Shown here: positions 7,610 to 18,233 of the stretch, piece after piece
Position numbering within the stretch: the stretch's first letter is position 1
Layout: every line of letters begins with the position of its first letter
NCBI RefSeq assembly: GCF_004799035.1
Contig: NZ_MWIO01000017.1
Location: forward strand, 1 to 64,000
DNA length: 64,000 nt
Origin: Rhodanobacter lindaniclasticus
Lineage (GTDB): Bacteria; Pseudomonadota; Gammaproteobacteria; Xanthomonadales; Rhodanobacteraceae
Reading direction: 5' to 3'
Made by a program: the position numbers and the translations under genes
The notes under the pieces: generated by a model
Told to the model about the DNA's origin: nothing
Seen by the model: only the letters and a program-made list of their open reading frames with translations
The model's database searches: none

Positions 7610-9131
7610 ACGCATCGGCGTGGTGTTGCGCCCGCGGGTGACTCGCGAAGCGCTGGATCTCGGCGCGGCGATGCTGCGCGCGCATGCGCGGCCGGTGTGG
7701 TCGGCCTGGTTCGCCTTCACCCTGCCGCTGTTCGTGCTGTGCAACGGCCTCGGTGTCGCGCTCGGCTGGCCGTGGCTGGGCTGGGTGCTGATGTGGTGGT
7801 TGAAGCCGCTGTTCGACCGGCTGCCGCTGTACGTGCTGTCGCGCGCGGTGTTCGACCAGGCGCCGGGCTGGCGCCAGACCCTGCGCGGCCAGGCGCGCTG
7901 GCCGTGGCGACGGACGCTGGCCGCGCTGACCTGGCTGCGCGTCGACAGCAACCGCGCGCTGCGGTTGCCGCTGGATCTGCTCGAAGGCAGCACGCGGGCG
8001 CAGCGTTCGGCGCGCTGGAAAGTGCTGCGTCGGCGGCTGGTGGGTGAAACCAGCCTGCTCACCTATTTCTGCCTGCTGTTCGAATTGGTGTTGTTCCTCA
8101 GCGTGTGGCTGTTCGCGCTGCTGTTGATTCCGCACGAGTGGCGGCCGCAATCGCTGATCGAACTGGTGCGCGGCGACACGCAGGTGATCCCGACCGCGTG
8201 GGTACTGGCCGGCGCCGGCGTGGCCTATCTGGCGATGAGCGTGATCGAGCCGCTGTACGTGGCCTGCGGTTTCGCGCTGTATCTCAACCGGCGCACGCAG
8301 CTGGAGGCGTGGGACATCGACCTGGCCTTCCGGCGCCTGCGCGCGCGGCTGCAAGGTGTCGCGCTGCTGGCAGGCGCGCTGCTTTGCTTCGGCGCATGGA
8401 CGCCAGCAGCGCAGGCGCAGGCGACGGCCGAGGTGCACACCGCGGCCGTCGCCAAGCCGGCCAGCGTGTCGCTGGACGCGGTGTTCGGTGCCCGCGCGGA
8501 GGCGCCCGATCCGCGCCTGGCGCAAGCAGCCGCGCAGGCTTATCGCGACCCGCGCTTCGGCGGCGAACACACGGTGCGGCGCTGGGAATTCAAGTACACG
8601 CCGAAGCCGGCCACGGCGACGGTCAATCCGCTGTTTCCCTGGCTGGGACGCCTGCTGGGCGGATTCTTCCAGCTGCTGTTGTGGCTGCTGCTGATCGGCG
8701 TGCTCGGCGGCCTGATCTGGCTGGGCTGGCGCTGGCGCGGGCGCTGGCTGGTGCGCGAGGAGGAGGCCGCGCCGGCACTGTCGCCGCCGATATCGTCGAT
8801 GGTCGACGCGCCCGCCGCGCTGCCCGCCGACCTCGCCGGCGCGGCGCGCGCACTGTGGCAGGCGCAGCACCGGCGTGAGGCACTGGCGCTGCTCTATCGT
8901 GGCTGCGTCGAGCAGACCGCGCGCGAGTTGCGGCAACCGCCCGCGGCAGATGCGACCGAGGCGCACTGGCTGCGCCAGGCGCAAGCCATCGACGATCCGC
9001 AGCGCAGCCGCCGCGTGATCGAGATCGTGCGCACCTGGCAATTCGCCGCCTACGCCGGACGCTATCCGGACGACGCCACCGTCGAGCAACTGCTGGCCGG
9101 CTGGCCGGCGCAGCCCGGGGCCTCGACATGA
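7599..9131 (+). CDS. DUF4129 domain membrane protein
   Basis: A 510-residue protein with several hydrophobic segments in the first 280 residues (about 35-65, 165-190, 205-225, 255-275). A presumed periplasmic segment follows, then another transmembrane helix near 350-375 and a cytoplasmic C-terminal DUF4129 region (about 420-500, with ALALLYRGCVEQTARELR and TWQFAAYAGRYPDDA). DUF4129 resembles transglutaminase-associated C-termini and is typical of MoxR/DUF58 clusters. The start overlaps the SpoIIM-like gene by 11 nt; the end overlaps DUF4350 by ATGA. Function is not established. Confidence 0.88.
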   Translation: MELERIGVVLRPRVTREALDLGAAMLRAHARPVWSAWFAFTLPLFVLCNGLGVALGWPWLGWVLMWWLKPLFDRLPLYVLSRAVFDQAPGWRQTLRGQARWPWRRTLAALTWLRVDSNRALRLPLDLLEGSTRAQRSARWKVLRRRLVGETSLLTYFCLLFELVLFLSVWLFALLLIPHEWRPQSLIELVRGDTQVIPTAWVLAGAGVAYLAMSVIEPLYVACGFALYLNRRTQLEAWDIDLAFRRLRARLQGVALLAGALLCFGAWTPAAQAQATAEVHTAAVAKPASVSLDAVFGARAEAPDPRLAQAAAQAYRDPRFGGEHTVRRWEFKYTPKPATATVNPLFPWLGRLLGGFFQLLLWLLLIGVLGGLIWLGWRWRGRWLVREEEAAPALSPPISSMVDAPAALPADLAGAARALWQAQHRREALALLYRGCVEQTARELRQPPAADATEAHWLRQAQAIDDPQRSRRVIEIVRTWQFAAYAGRYPDDATVEQLLAGWPAQPGAST

Positions 9132-10239
9132 ATCGCAAGTCGCTGCTGATCGCCGCCCTGATCGGGGCCGCGCTGGCGCTGCTGGTCGCCGTTTTCTTTG
9201 CCACGTTCGAACGCAAGGACGTCACCGAGGCGATTCCGCCGCATGGCGCGGCGCGCAGCAACCGTTTCCTCGCGCTGGAACTGATGCTGCACGAGCTGCA
9301 GTTGCCGGCGCAGTCGCTGACCACGCTGAGTGCGGCGCGATTGCCGCTGCGCCCTGGCGATACCGTGCTGCTGGGCGAAAATGCCGGTCGCGTCGATGCC
9401 GCCGCTGCAGCACGGCTGGTGGCGTGGGTGCGTGGCGGCGGTCACCTGCTGCTGTCGCCGGGATCGGCCAGCGTGGCGCGCACGCCGTTGTTCGATGCGC
9501 TCGGCCTGCTCGATCCGCGCTCGGCGTCGTTCGAGTGCGTGGCCTTGCACGGCGCAACTGGGAGTAAACGCGATGATGTCGCCCTGTGCGGTTCGCGCTT
9601 CCGGTTGCGGCCCGACGCGGCGGCGAAACTTGGCGTCGCAATCGGCACGCCACACGACGGCTATCTGTACGCGCGCCTGCCGCTGGGGCAGGGCACGGTC
9701 AGCGTGCTGTCCAGTTTTGCGCCGCTGGCGCGCAGCGCGCTGAAGCAGGCCGCGGCGCAGGAATTTGCCTGGCGCCTGCTGCAACCCAATCGCGGCCGCG
9801 GCACGGTCTACCTGGTGTATGCGCTGGACGGTCCGCCGTTCCTGAAGTTCCTCGCGATCCAGGGCTGGCCCGCGCTGCTCGCGCTGGCGCTGCTGCTGGC
9901 CGCATGGATGGCGATGCGCAGCGCCCGGCTCGGTCCGTTGCTGCCGGCGCCGCCGGCGCATCGCCGCGCCTTGCTCGAACACGTGCAGGCCGCCGGCGAA
10001 TTCCTCTATCGCCGCGACAGCGGCCGCAGCCTGCACGCGCTCGCCTGCCAGGCGGTGCTGGCGCGCCTGCGTCGGCGCGATCCGGCCTGCGTGATGCTGC
10101 ATGGCGAGGCGCTGTACGCGCGCCTGGCCGAGCGCAGCGCGCTGGATGAGACGCGCGTCGCGCAAGCCTTCCAGTCACCGGCGAACGCGCAGGCGTTTCG
10201 CACTTCCATCCTCACCCTGGCCCGACTCAGGAACCGTCC

Positions 10240-10243
<4 letters not shown>
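9128..10243 (+). CDS. DUF4350 domain protein
   Basis: A 371-residue protein with one N-terminal transmembrane segment (about 5-25), a long presumably periplasmic domain with the DUF4350-type pattern (RSNRFLALELMLHELQL, then LVAWVRGGGHLLLSPG) and a second membrane segment near residue 245-265. A cytoplasmic tail follows. DUF4350 resembles GATase-like/ThuA-like folds without obvious catalytic residues. It overlaps the genes on both sides by 4 nt (ATGA), a pattern of translational coupling within the MoxR cluster. Confidence 0.88.
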
Positions 10244-11234
<991 letters not shown>

Positions 11235-11238
<4 letters not shown>

Positions 11239-12545
11239 TGCGGCCGGCGCCCGCGCTGCTGTGGCTGCTGCTCGGCTGGACCGTGCTCGGCGTGCTGGCC
11301 AGCCTCGGCTGGCTGCCGCTGGCGGCGTGGCTGGCCGGCGGCGGCGCGATCGCGCTGCTGGCGTTCGTCGACGGCTGGCGTCTGCGCCGGATGCCGTCGC
11401 CCGAGCTGTCGCGCGAACTGGCGCCGGTGCTGCCGCTGGGGCCGGAGGCGCGGGTCGGCCTGCGTGTGTGCGGTACCGCGCGCCGCGCGCAGAAGCTGCG
11501 CCTGCACGATCTGCATCCGGGCGGCTGGGCAGTGCGAGGCATGCCGCACACGCTGCGGCTGCCCGCGGGCGGCGACGTGCGGATCGAGTACGCGATCACG
11601 CCCGACGCGCGCGGCCAGTTCACCTTCGACGGCTGCCACGCGCAACTGCATTCGCCGTGGCGTTGCTGGTCGGCACGCCGCGTGCTCGGCGCGGCATCGA
11701 CGGTGCGCGTGTATCCGAATTTCGCCGCGCTGGTCGAGCTGGCGGGCTTGAGCGTGGAGTTGGCCTCGCGCAGCGTCGGCGCGCGGTTGCAGCGGCGCCG
11801 CGGCGAAGGCACCGAATTCCAGGAACTGCGCGACTACCGCGTCGGCGACAGCCTGCGCAAGATCGACTGGAAGGCCACCGCGCGCAGCAGCCGGCTGATC
11901 TCGCGCGAGTACCGTGACGAGCGCAACCAGCAGGTGGTGCTGATGCTCGACTGCGGCCGCCGCCTGCTGGCGCAGGACGATCGCCGCGTGCATTTCGACC
12001 ACGTACTGAACGCCTCGCTGGGCCTGGCCAGCATCGCGCTGCGCCAGGGCGACGCAGTCGGCCTCTTGGCCTGTACCGGCCAGCAACAGCGCTGGTTGCC
12101 GCCGCAGCAGGGCAACGGCGGCATGGACATGCTGCTCGGCGCCGGCTACGACCTGCATGCGATGCCGCTGGCCACCGACTACCTCGCCGCCGCCAGCGCC
12201 CTGCAGGCATACCAGCAACGCCGCGCGCTGGTGGTGCTGATCACCAACGTGCGCGACGAGGACGACGCCGAACTGCGCGCCGCGGTGACCATGCTGTCCA
12301 GGCGTCACCTGGTGATGCTGGTCAGCCTGCGCGAACTGGCGCTGGACCACGCCGCCGCCGAACCCGGCGACGAACTGGAAGGGAGCATCCGCAGCGCCGC
12401 CGCCATGCATTACCTGGCCGACCGCGAGCGCACCCACGAGGCACTGCGCCGCGAAGGCATCAACACGCTGGACGTGAGCTGCGGCGAACTGTCCGGTGCG
12501 CTGATCGAGCGCTACCTGGCGATCAAGCGGGGCAATCGGCTGTAG
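11235..12545 (+). CDS. DUF58 (vWA-like) membrane protein
   Basis: A 436-residue protein. Two N-terminal transmembrane segments (about 8-25 and 28-50) are followed by a beta-rich region, then the DUF58 signature RDYRVGDSLRKIDWKATARS and a vWA-like fold with the metal-site-like LMLDCGRR. DUF58 proteins are typical MoxR partners. The start is read as ATG at 11235, overlapping the MoxR stop; ATG at 11238 is equally possible. It is the last gene of the cluster; no hairpin terminator was seen before the next gene. Confidence 0.93.
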
Positions 12546-12614
12546 GGGGAAAGGCAGGCGCGCTTCGCGCTTGTCTTCAGGTAAACGCCGTTCAAATCCG
12601 ATCAGGGGGAAATC

Positions 12615-12992
12615 ATGGAAAATCCGTATCAGAGTCCCGGCGCCGTGCTGGAGGTTCACGAAAAGCGCAGCGCGTCGCTGGACGATGTCGCTTCCGGCCA
12701 GAAGCTGGTGATCTACGCCATCCTGCTCTACTTTCTCGCCGCCGCACTGCGTGCAGCGGTAGGCCCGATCGCCTTGCTCGCCCTGCTGGTCTGCCTCGGG
12801 ATGTCCTGGACCGGCATCTACAAGATCGCCCGCGGTCTGGACTATCCCGTCTGGGGACGCATCGTGCTGCTGGTGCTGATGCTGGTCCCGCTGGTCGGCC
12901 TGCTCGTGCTGGTCATGCTGAGCTCCCGGGCCACCTCGCGGCTGCGCCAGGCCGGCTATTCGGTGGGACTGCTGGGAGCCAGGGATTACTAG
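12615..12992 (+). CDS. Small hypothetical inner-membrane protein
   Basis: A 125-residue protein beginning MENPYQSPGAVLEVHEK, with three or four hydrophobic helices between residues 28 and 105. I do not recognise a named domain. The Asn-Pro-Tyr start resembles the N-terminus of the first RDD protein and is common in small Xanthomonadales membrane proteins. A good ribosome site (GGGGGAA) sits 4-10 nt before ATG. It follows the DUF58 gene after about 70 bp, so it could be its own unit. It is convergent with the EF-G paralogue. Confidence 0.75.
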   Translation: MENPYQSPGAVLEVHEKRSASLDDVASGQKLVIYAILLYFLAAALRAAVGPIALLALLVCLGMSWTGIYKIARGLDYPVWGRIVLLVLMLVPLVGLLVLVMLSSRATSRLRQAGYSVGLLGARDY

Positions 12993-13016
12993 CGCCCGCT
13001 TCGCTTTTCGTCCGCC

Positions 13017-15056
13017 TCACTCCTCCTCCACCTTTGGCCTCCACGCCTCCCCCAGCTGCTTCTGCACGGTGGCGGGGGCCGCTTCGTAGTGGCTGAGGTC
13101 GAGGCTGTAGCGGCCGCGGCCGCCGGTCATGGATTTCAGTTCGGTGGGGTAGTCGATCAGTTCGGCGAGCGGCGCCTGCGCCTTGATCACCAGCTCGCCG
13201 CCGCGCTGCGTGTCGGTGCCCAGGATGCGCGCGCGCTTGCCGGCGAGGCTGCCGGTGACGTCGCCGACGTCGCGCTCGGGGATCGCCACCTCGACGTTGA
13301 CGATCGGCTCCAGCAGCACCGGGCGCGCCTTGGCCACGGCATCGAGGAAGGCCTTCTTGCCGGCGCTGACGAAGGCCACTTCCTTGGAATCGACCGAGTG
13401 GTACTTGCCGTCGTAGACGGTCACCCGCAGGTCCTGCAGCGGGTAGCCGGCCACCACGCCGCGCTCCATCGCCTGGCGCACGCCTTTCTCGATCGCCGGC
13501 AGGAACTGGCCGGGGATCACGCCGCCCTTGATCGCGTCGACGAACTCGAAGCCCGCGCCGCGATCGAGCGGTTCGATGCGCAGGAACACCTCGCCGAACT
13601 GGCCGGCGCCGCCGGTCTGCTTCTTGTGCCGGTGGTGGCCTTCGGCGTGAGCGGCGATGGTCTCGCGATAGGCGATGCGCGGCGGGCGGGTTTCCACTTC
13701 CACGCCGTAGCGTTCGCGCATGCGTTCGAGCATCACCTTCAGGTGCAGCTCGGAGAGCCCGCGCACCACGGTCTCGTTCAGTTCCTTGTGGTGCTCGACG
13801 CGAAAGCAGGGATCCTCCTCGGCCAGCCGTGCCAGCGCGTTGGACAGCTTCTGTTCCTGGCCCTTGTGGCGCGGCTCCAGGGCCAGGCCGACCATCGGCG
13901 TGGGGAAGCGCGGCGGCGCCAGCGCGATGCGGTCGTCGTCGTGCGAATCGTGCAGCACCGCGTCGTAGTGGATCTCCTCGACCTTGGCCACCGCGGCGAG
14001 ATCGCCGGGAATCGCCGCCTCGATTTCCACGTGGTTCTTGCCCTGCAGGCGGAACAGGTGGCCGACCTTGAACGGCTTGCGGCCGTCGTCGACCAGCAGC
14101 TGGCTGTCGCGCCGCACGGTGCCCTGCCACACGCGGAACACGCCCAGCTTGCCCACGAACGGGTCGTTGATGATCTTGAACACGTCGGCGATCACCGGCG
14201 CCTGCGCATCGCCGCTCACGCGCAGCGGCATGCCGTCGCCGCGCACGAAGGGCGGCGGGTTGCCCTCGGCCGGATTCGGCAACAGTCGCGCGGCGACGTC
14301 GAGCAGTTCCTTCACGCCCGCACCGGTGCGCGCGCTGGCGAAGCAGATCGGCACCAGGTGGCCTTCGCGCAGGCATTGCTCGAAGGCGTCGTGCAGTTGC
14401 TGCGCGCCCAGCGCCTGCTCGCCCTCGTCCAGGTAGCGGCCCATCAGCGCCTCGTTGATTTCCACCACCTGGTCGATGATCTGCTGGTGCGCCGCCGCCA
14501 GCGAGGAGAAGTCGGTGGCGCCGTCGTCGTGGAAGAAGCAATCCAGCACGCGGTTGCCGCGCTGCGCCGGCAGGTTCACCGGCAGGCACTGGCTGCCGAA
14601 CTCCTCGCGCAGCGCATCGACCAGGGCGGCGAGGTCGGCGCCGTCGAAGTCGATCTTGTTGACCACCAGCATGCGCGCCAGGCCGCGCTCTTGGGCGTGC
14701 ATCATCATGCGTCGCGTGCCGTGCTCGATCCCGTTGATCGCGTTGACCACGATCGCCACGCTCTCCACCGCGGCCAGCGCGGACAGCGTGCCGCCGCGGA
14801 AATCGGCGTAACCGGCGGTGTCGATCAGGTTGATGCGGCAGTCGCCGTGCTCGACCTGGGCGATGCTGCTGTCGATGGAATGGGCGCGCGATTGTTCCTG
14901 CGCGTCGGTGTCCGACACGGTATTGCCGCGCTCGACGGTGCCGATGGACTGGATCGCGCCGCCGGCATGCAGCAAGGCCTCGAACAGCGTGGTCTTGCCG
15001 ACGCCGGCGTGACCGGCGAGCGCGATGTTGCGGATGCTTTCCGTGGTGTAGGACAC
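13017..15056 (-). CDS. Elongation factor G paralogue (EF-G2-like GTPase)
   Basis: A 679-residue translational GTPase with the five-domain EF-G layout. G1 is GHAGVGKT (15-22) and G4 is NKID (132-135). The G3 motif is DTAGYADF (79-86) instead of the canonical DTPGHVDF, so the catalytic His is replaced by Tyr. The switch-1 RGITI motif is not recognisable (RAHSIDSSI, 57-65). Domains II-V are present (for example KGGVIPGQFLPAIEKGV and the C-terminal LAELIDYPTELKSMTGGRG). It is shorter than canonical EF-G (about 700) and is isolated from rpsL/rpsG/tuf, consistent with the second EF-G class, whose members are often poor GTPases. Its cellular role is unknown. Confidence 0.92.
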   Translation of the reverse strand: MSYTTESIRNIALAGHAGVGKTTLFEALLHAGGAIQSIGTVERGNTVSDTDAQEQSRAHSIDSSIAQVEHGDCRINLIDTAGYADFRGGTLSALAAVESVAIVVNAINGIEHGTRRMMMHAQERGLARMLVVNKIDFDGADLAALVDALREEFGSQCLPVNLPAQRGNRVLDCFFHDDGATDFSSLAAAHQQIIDQVVEINEALMGRYLDEGEQALGAQQLHDAFEQCLREGHLVPICFASARTGAGVKELLDVAARLLPNPAEGNPPPFVRGDGMPLRVSGDAQAPVIADVFKIINDPFVGKLGVFRVWQGTVRRDSQLLVDDGRKPFKVGHLFRLQGKNHVEIEAAIPGDLAAVAKVEEIHYDAVLHDSHDDDRIALAPPRFPTPMVGLALEPRHKGQEQKLSNALARLAEEDPCFRVEHHKELNETVVRGLSELHLKVMLERMRERYGVEVETRPPRIAYRETIAAHAEGHHRHKKQTGGAGQFGEVFLRIEPLDRGAGFEFVDAIKGGVIPGQFLPAIEKGVRQAMERGVVAGYPLQDLRVTVYDGKYHSVDSKEVAFVSAGKKAFLDAVAKARPVLLEPIVNVEVAIPERDVGDVTGSLAGKRARILGTDTQRGGELVIKAQAPLAELIDYPTELKSMTGGRGRYSLDLSHYEAAPATVQKQLGEAWRPKVEEE

Positions 15057-15392
15057 GATGCGACCCTCCTCATGCTAAGGGCGCAGCCTCGTGGCATGAA
15101 CGGCACCGCCCGAGGCCGCGCGGGGCGGCTGGAAAAGCGGGCCGTCATGGTCGTCCTGCGCGATGTGGCAGCGAGGGCGGTCATGGCGGGGGATCGGCGC
15201 GGGGCGTCGATCGGCCTAGCCTTGTGCCATGCGCAGGCGGGGTCAAGCTGCACTGCGGGGAACCGCTTGGCGCCGGGTGCTGTCTGCCGTAGGTGGTCGC
15301 GCCGCGGCGACGCGATCGTCGCGCCGGTCGAGCGGGATTCAATCGCGCCGCGCCATGCTGCGACCGCCCACCGCTTTCCACGAGGCTCCACC

Positions 15393-16340
15393 ATCGCCCT
15401 TGCGCCGCAACCCCAGCCAGCCACGTCCGCGCCGCCCGAGCCTGCGCGGCTCGAACTCGTGCCTGCGGCCGGCGACTGGCGGGCGCGGGCCGCGCGGCAG
15501 CGACATCGCTGGCGCGAGCCGCCGGTCGAGCGGGCCACGCATCGCTGGACGTTGGCCGCGGTACTGCTGCTGCATGCGTTGTTCGCGCTGGTGGCCTGGT
15601 ACGGCACGCGCCCGCCGGCGCCGCGCGCCGAGGCGGCGGTTCCCGAGCAGTTCCTGCAGATCCGGCTGATCGAGGACACGCCGGCAAGTCATGCGCCGCC
15701 GCCGCTGACCCTGCCGCCCGCACCGCCTCCGCCGTCCGCGGTGCCGCCACCGGTGCGGGCGCGGCCGGAACCGCCGGCCAAGGGCGCGATGGTGGTGCAG
15801 AGCCCGCCGCGCTTGTACGACGAGCATGGCCAGCCGCTGCTGCCACCGGCGCCTGCTTCCAGTGCGCCAGCGCCCGATTACGTGCAGCGCATGCCGCAGG
15901 GCGATACGCAGGTCATGCGCCACGACAGCCCGATCAAGTACAAGCCCACCCGCTTCGCGGACGACTGGGAGAAGGGCGGCAGTTCCGTCGACAGCGCGCT
16001 GCAGAAGCTGGTGGACAAGACCACGAAGAAAACGACCATCCACCTGCCCGGTGGCATCCGCATCCACTGCGCGGTGTCGCTGGCGATGCTCGCCGGCGGT
16101 TGCGGTGGCGACCCACCGCCGCCGCCGTCGGCGAAAAGCGGCGACATGCGCCTCAACATGGCGCCGGCCAGCACGCCCGACGGTCGCACGCACGGCTTCG
16201 TTCCGCCCAGCGTGGAGGCCTGCATCGCGATGTATCGCGACGGCAAGCCGCTGGCGCAGGGCTGCCCGGTGGACACGCCGGACCGCGCCGTGGACGAGGA
16301 GTTGCGCGAGCGCAAGGCCGCGCGCGGCACCGGCCACTGA
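15393..16340 (+). CDS. Proline-rich TonB-like membrane-anchored protein (paralogue 1)
   Basis: A protein of about 315 residues with TonB-like topology: a basic cytoplasmic N-terminus, one transmembrane helix (WTLAAVLLLHALFALVAWYG), then QIRLIED, a Pro/Ala-rich linker and a C-terminal domain. The C-terminal domain (YKPTRFADDW, SSVDSALQKLVDKTTKKT, HLPGGIRIHCAV) is shared with the next gene, so the two form a tandem duplication. The start is unresolved. Coding-type codon bias and homology to the neighbour begin near 15393, where an ATC codon follows GAGG by 7 nt. Conventional in-frame starts are ATG 15183 (would include atypical sequence) and GTG 15459 (would cut conserved residues). TonB-type function is inference. 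Confidence 0.8.
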   Translation: MALAPQPQPATSAPPEPARLELVPAAGDWRARAARQRHRWREPPVERATHRWTLAAVLLLHALFALVAWYGTRPPAPRAEAAVPEQFLQIRLIEDTPASHAPPPLTLPPAPPPPSAVPPPVRARPEPPAKGAMVVQSPPRLYDEHGQPLLPPAPASSAPAPDYVQRMPQGDTQVMRHDSPIKYKPTRFADDWEKGGSSVDSALQKLVDKTTKKTTIHLPGGIRIHCAVSLAMLAGGCGGDPPPPPSAKSGDMRLNMAPASTPDGRTHGFVPPSVEACIAMYRDGKPLAQGCPVDTPDRAVDEELRERKAARGTGH

Positions 16341-16362
16341 TGGCGCCCGCTACACTGGCCGC

Positions 16363-18210
16363 ATGCCCGCGCCGTCCCCGGATTCCGTCCCCACCGGTCG
16401 TGCCGTCAACCCCGCGCGGGTCCTGCTGGATTCGCCGCTGGCGGCAGCCACACGCGGCCGCGTCTATCATCTGCGTCGGCGCCCGCCACCGCCGTCGCGG
16501 GGCCGTCGCGCGCTGGCCTTCCTCGGCACCTTGCTGGTGCATCTGTTGTGCCTGTTCGCCTTCGTGCTTGGCCCGGCCTACGAGCCGACCGTGCTGCCGG
16601 ACAACGCGCGCGAACCGCTGCTGCAGGTGCGCCTGATCGAACCACCCGAGCCGCCGCCCCCGCCGCCGGTGCATGGCACGCCGCCGAAACAGCGCGGGCC
16701 GCGCCAGCAGGGTCGGCAGCATCCCGCGCCGCGTGTCGAACCGAACGCCAACGCCATCCCGCTGACGGCCGCCGTCACTCCCGCAAAGCCGGCGAAGCCC
16801 ATGCCAGCCGCCGCGCCGCAACCGCCGGTGAGCCTGCCGGCGCCGACGCCGTTGCCGCTGCCCAAACCGGCGGCACCGGCCGTGCCGGCGCCACCGCTGG
16901 CGCTGACCCTGCCTGCGCCGGTGGCTCCCGCGCTGCCGGCGCCCCAGCCGGAACCGCAGCGTCCGCCGCAGGCCGAAGGCAACCGCCCGATCCTGCCACC
17001 CACCGCGCTGGCCCTGCCGCAGGCGACTGTGCCTGCCGCCGCCGCACCGCCGACGATCACGCTGCAGGTCACGGCACCGACCACGCTGGCGCCGCTCAGC
17101 GAAGCGCCGGAACCGGAGCCCGCGCCACCGCAGGTGCCGCACCCGCAGCCGCAAGCCTTGGTACCCGCCGCGCCGATCGCGCCGCCTGGTCCTCGCCTGG
17201 TGCCGGATCTCGCCAAACCCGCGCAGGTGGCCGAAGCCATGCCGGCCGAACCTGCCGCGCCACCGGCGCCACCCAATCCGCTGGCGCCGACCCGGGTGGA
17301 ATTGCAGCAACCCGCGCCGGCACCGGTGCCGCCACCGGCAGCCCTGCGCCCGGCGGCACAGGCCCCGACGACGGTGGCCGCGATTACGCCTGCGCCCGAA
17401 TCCACTCCCGAACCCACACCGGCGCCCGCCGCCTCGGCGCCAGCGCAGCCGGCGACCGCCGAGGTCAGTCGCGCACCGGAGGCAAGCCCGCAAGGCAGCG
17501 ACACCGCCACGGTGGGCGAGCCGGCCGGCGCGGCCAGTATCACCCCGCCGCCGACGCCTGCACCCACGCCTGCGGCAAGTCCCGCGGCCGGCACCGCGAA
17601 GCGGACCGCATCGTCACTGGCGGCGGGCAAGCTCGGCGGCGATCGGCCCGGGGCAGCGCAAGGCGCCGAGCACGGCGCGGCGGGGGACTACGTGCAGCTG
17701 AAGCCGAGCGGCGACACCGAAATCATGCGTCATCGCGCTCCCGACGTCGGCTACCGACCCACCCGCTTCGAGCAGGACTGGGCACCCGAGGACGAAAGCT
17801 CGGTCGACGCCGCGCTGCGCCGCGCGGTGGAAAAGACCACGGTCAAGCACACCTTCCACCTGCCGCGCGGCGTGCGGGTGGAGTGCGCGGTGAAACCGCT
17901 GCTGCCGATCGCGCTGTTCGGCTGCCGCAACCCCGACCCGCCGCCGGCACCGGTCGCCGCCAGCGCATATGCGCCGCTGCACCTGGCACCCGCCGCGCCG
18001 CTGGCGCCGACCGTGGCGACCAGCGCGCCGGCACCGGCGGCCTCCACGCCGATGGTGAAGTACGACAACGCCGCCGAGTGCGCCGCCGCCCGCGTCGCCG
18101 GTGGTCCGCTGCCCCCGGGCTGTGCGTCGGACCTGCCGCCTGCCGCACCGATCCACGTTCCCGCTGCTGCCTCCAGTTCGTGGTTGCCGGCAGGCGATCA
18201 GTTTCATTGA
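16363..18210 (+). CDS. Long proline-rich TonB-like membrane-anchored protein (paralogue 2)
   Basis: A 615-residue paralogue of the preceding gene, 22 bp downstream. A short cytoplasmic N-terminus with an Arg cluster (HLRRRPPPPSRGRR) leads to one transmembrane helix (about residues 48-68), then QVRLIEPPEPPPPPP and a Pro/Ala-rich linker of roughly 340 residues. The C-terminal domain has YRPTRFEQDW, SSVDAALRRAVEKTTVKHT and HLPRGVRVECAV, matching paralogue 1. A second conserved patch (CAAARVAGGPLPPGCASD) follows. The linker is long enough to span the periplasm. No canonical TonB C-terminal YP motif was seen, so it is TonB-like in layout only. The partner is unknown. Confidence 0.85.
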   Translation: MPAPSPDSVPTGRAVNPARVLLDSPLAAATRGRVYHLRRRPPPPSRGRRALAFLGTLLVHLLCLFAFVLGPAYEPTVLPDNAREPLLQVRLIEPPEPPPPPPVHGTPPKQRGPRQQGRQHPAPRVEPNANAIPLTAAVTPAKPAKPMPAAAPQPPVSLPAPTPLPLPKPAAPAVPAPPLALTLPAPVAPALPAPQPEPQRPPQAEGNRPILPPTALALPQATVPAAAAPPTITLQVTAPTTLAPLSEAPEPEPAPPQVPHPQPQALVPAAPIAPPGPRLVPDLAKPAQVAEAMPAEPAAPPAPPNPLAPTRVELQQPAPAPVPPPAALRPAAQAPTTVAAITPAPESTPEPTPAPAASAPAQPATAEVSRAPEASPQGSDTATVGEPAGAASITPPPTPAPTPAASPAAGTAKRTASSLAAGKLGGDRPGAAQGAEHGAAGDYVQLKPSGDTEIMRHRAPDVGYRPTRFEQDWAPEDESSVDAALRRAVEKTTVKHTFHLPRGVRVECAVKPLLPIALFGCRNPDPPPAPVAASAYAPLHLAPAAPLAPTVATSAPAPAASTPMVKYDNAAECAAARVAGGPLPPGCASDLPPAAPIHVPAAASSSWLPAGDQFH

Positions 18211-18233
18211 GGGCGGGAATGGCGGGAAAGTTC

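Noticed and set aside
13089-15182. Plus-strand frame continuing upstream from the first TonB-like gene through the EF-G paralogue.
   Set aside because: This part is antisense to EF-G and lacks a domain; only the 3' portion after about 15393 looks coding.
16660-17680. Short-period Pro/Ala repeats suggesting a tandem repeat or CRISPR-like array.
   Set aside because: The DNA has no regular repeat-spacer unit; it is a low-complexity proline-rich linker coding region.
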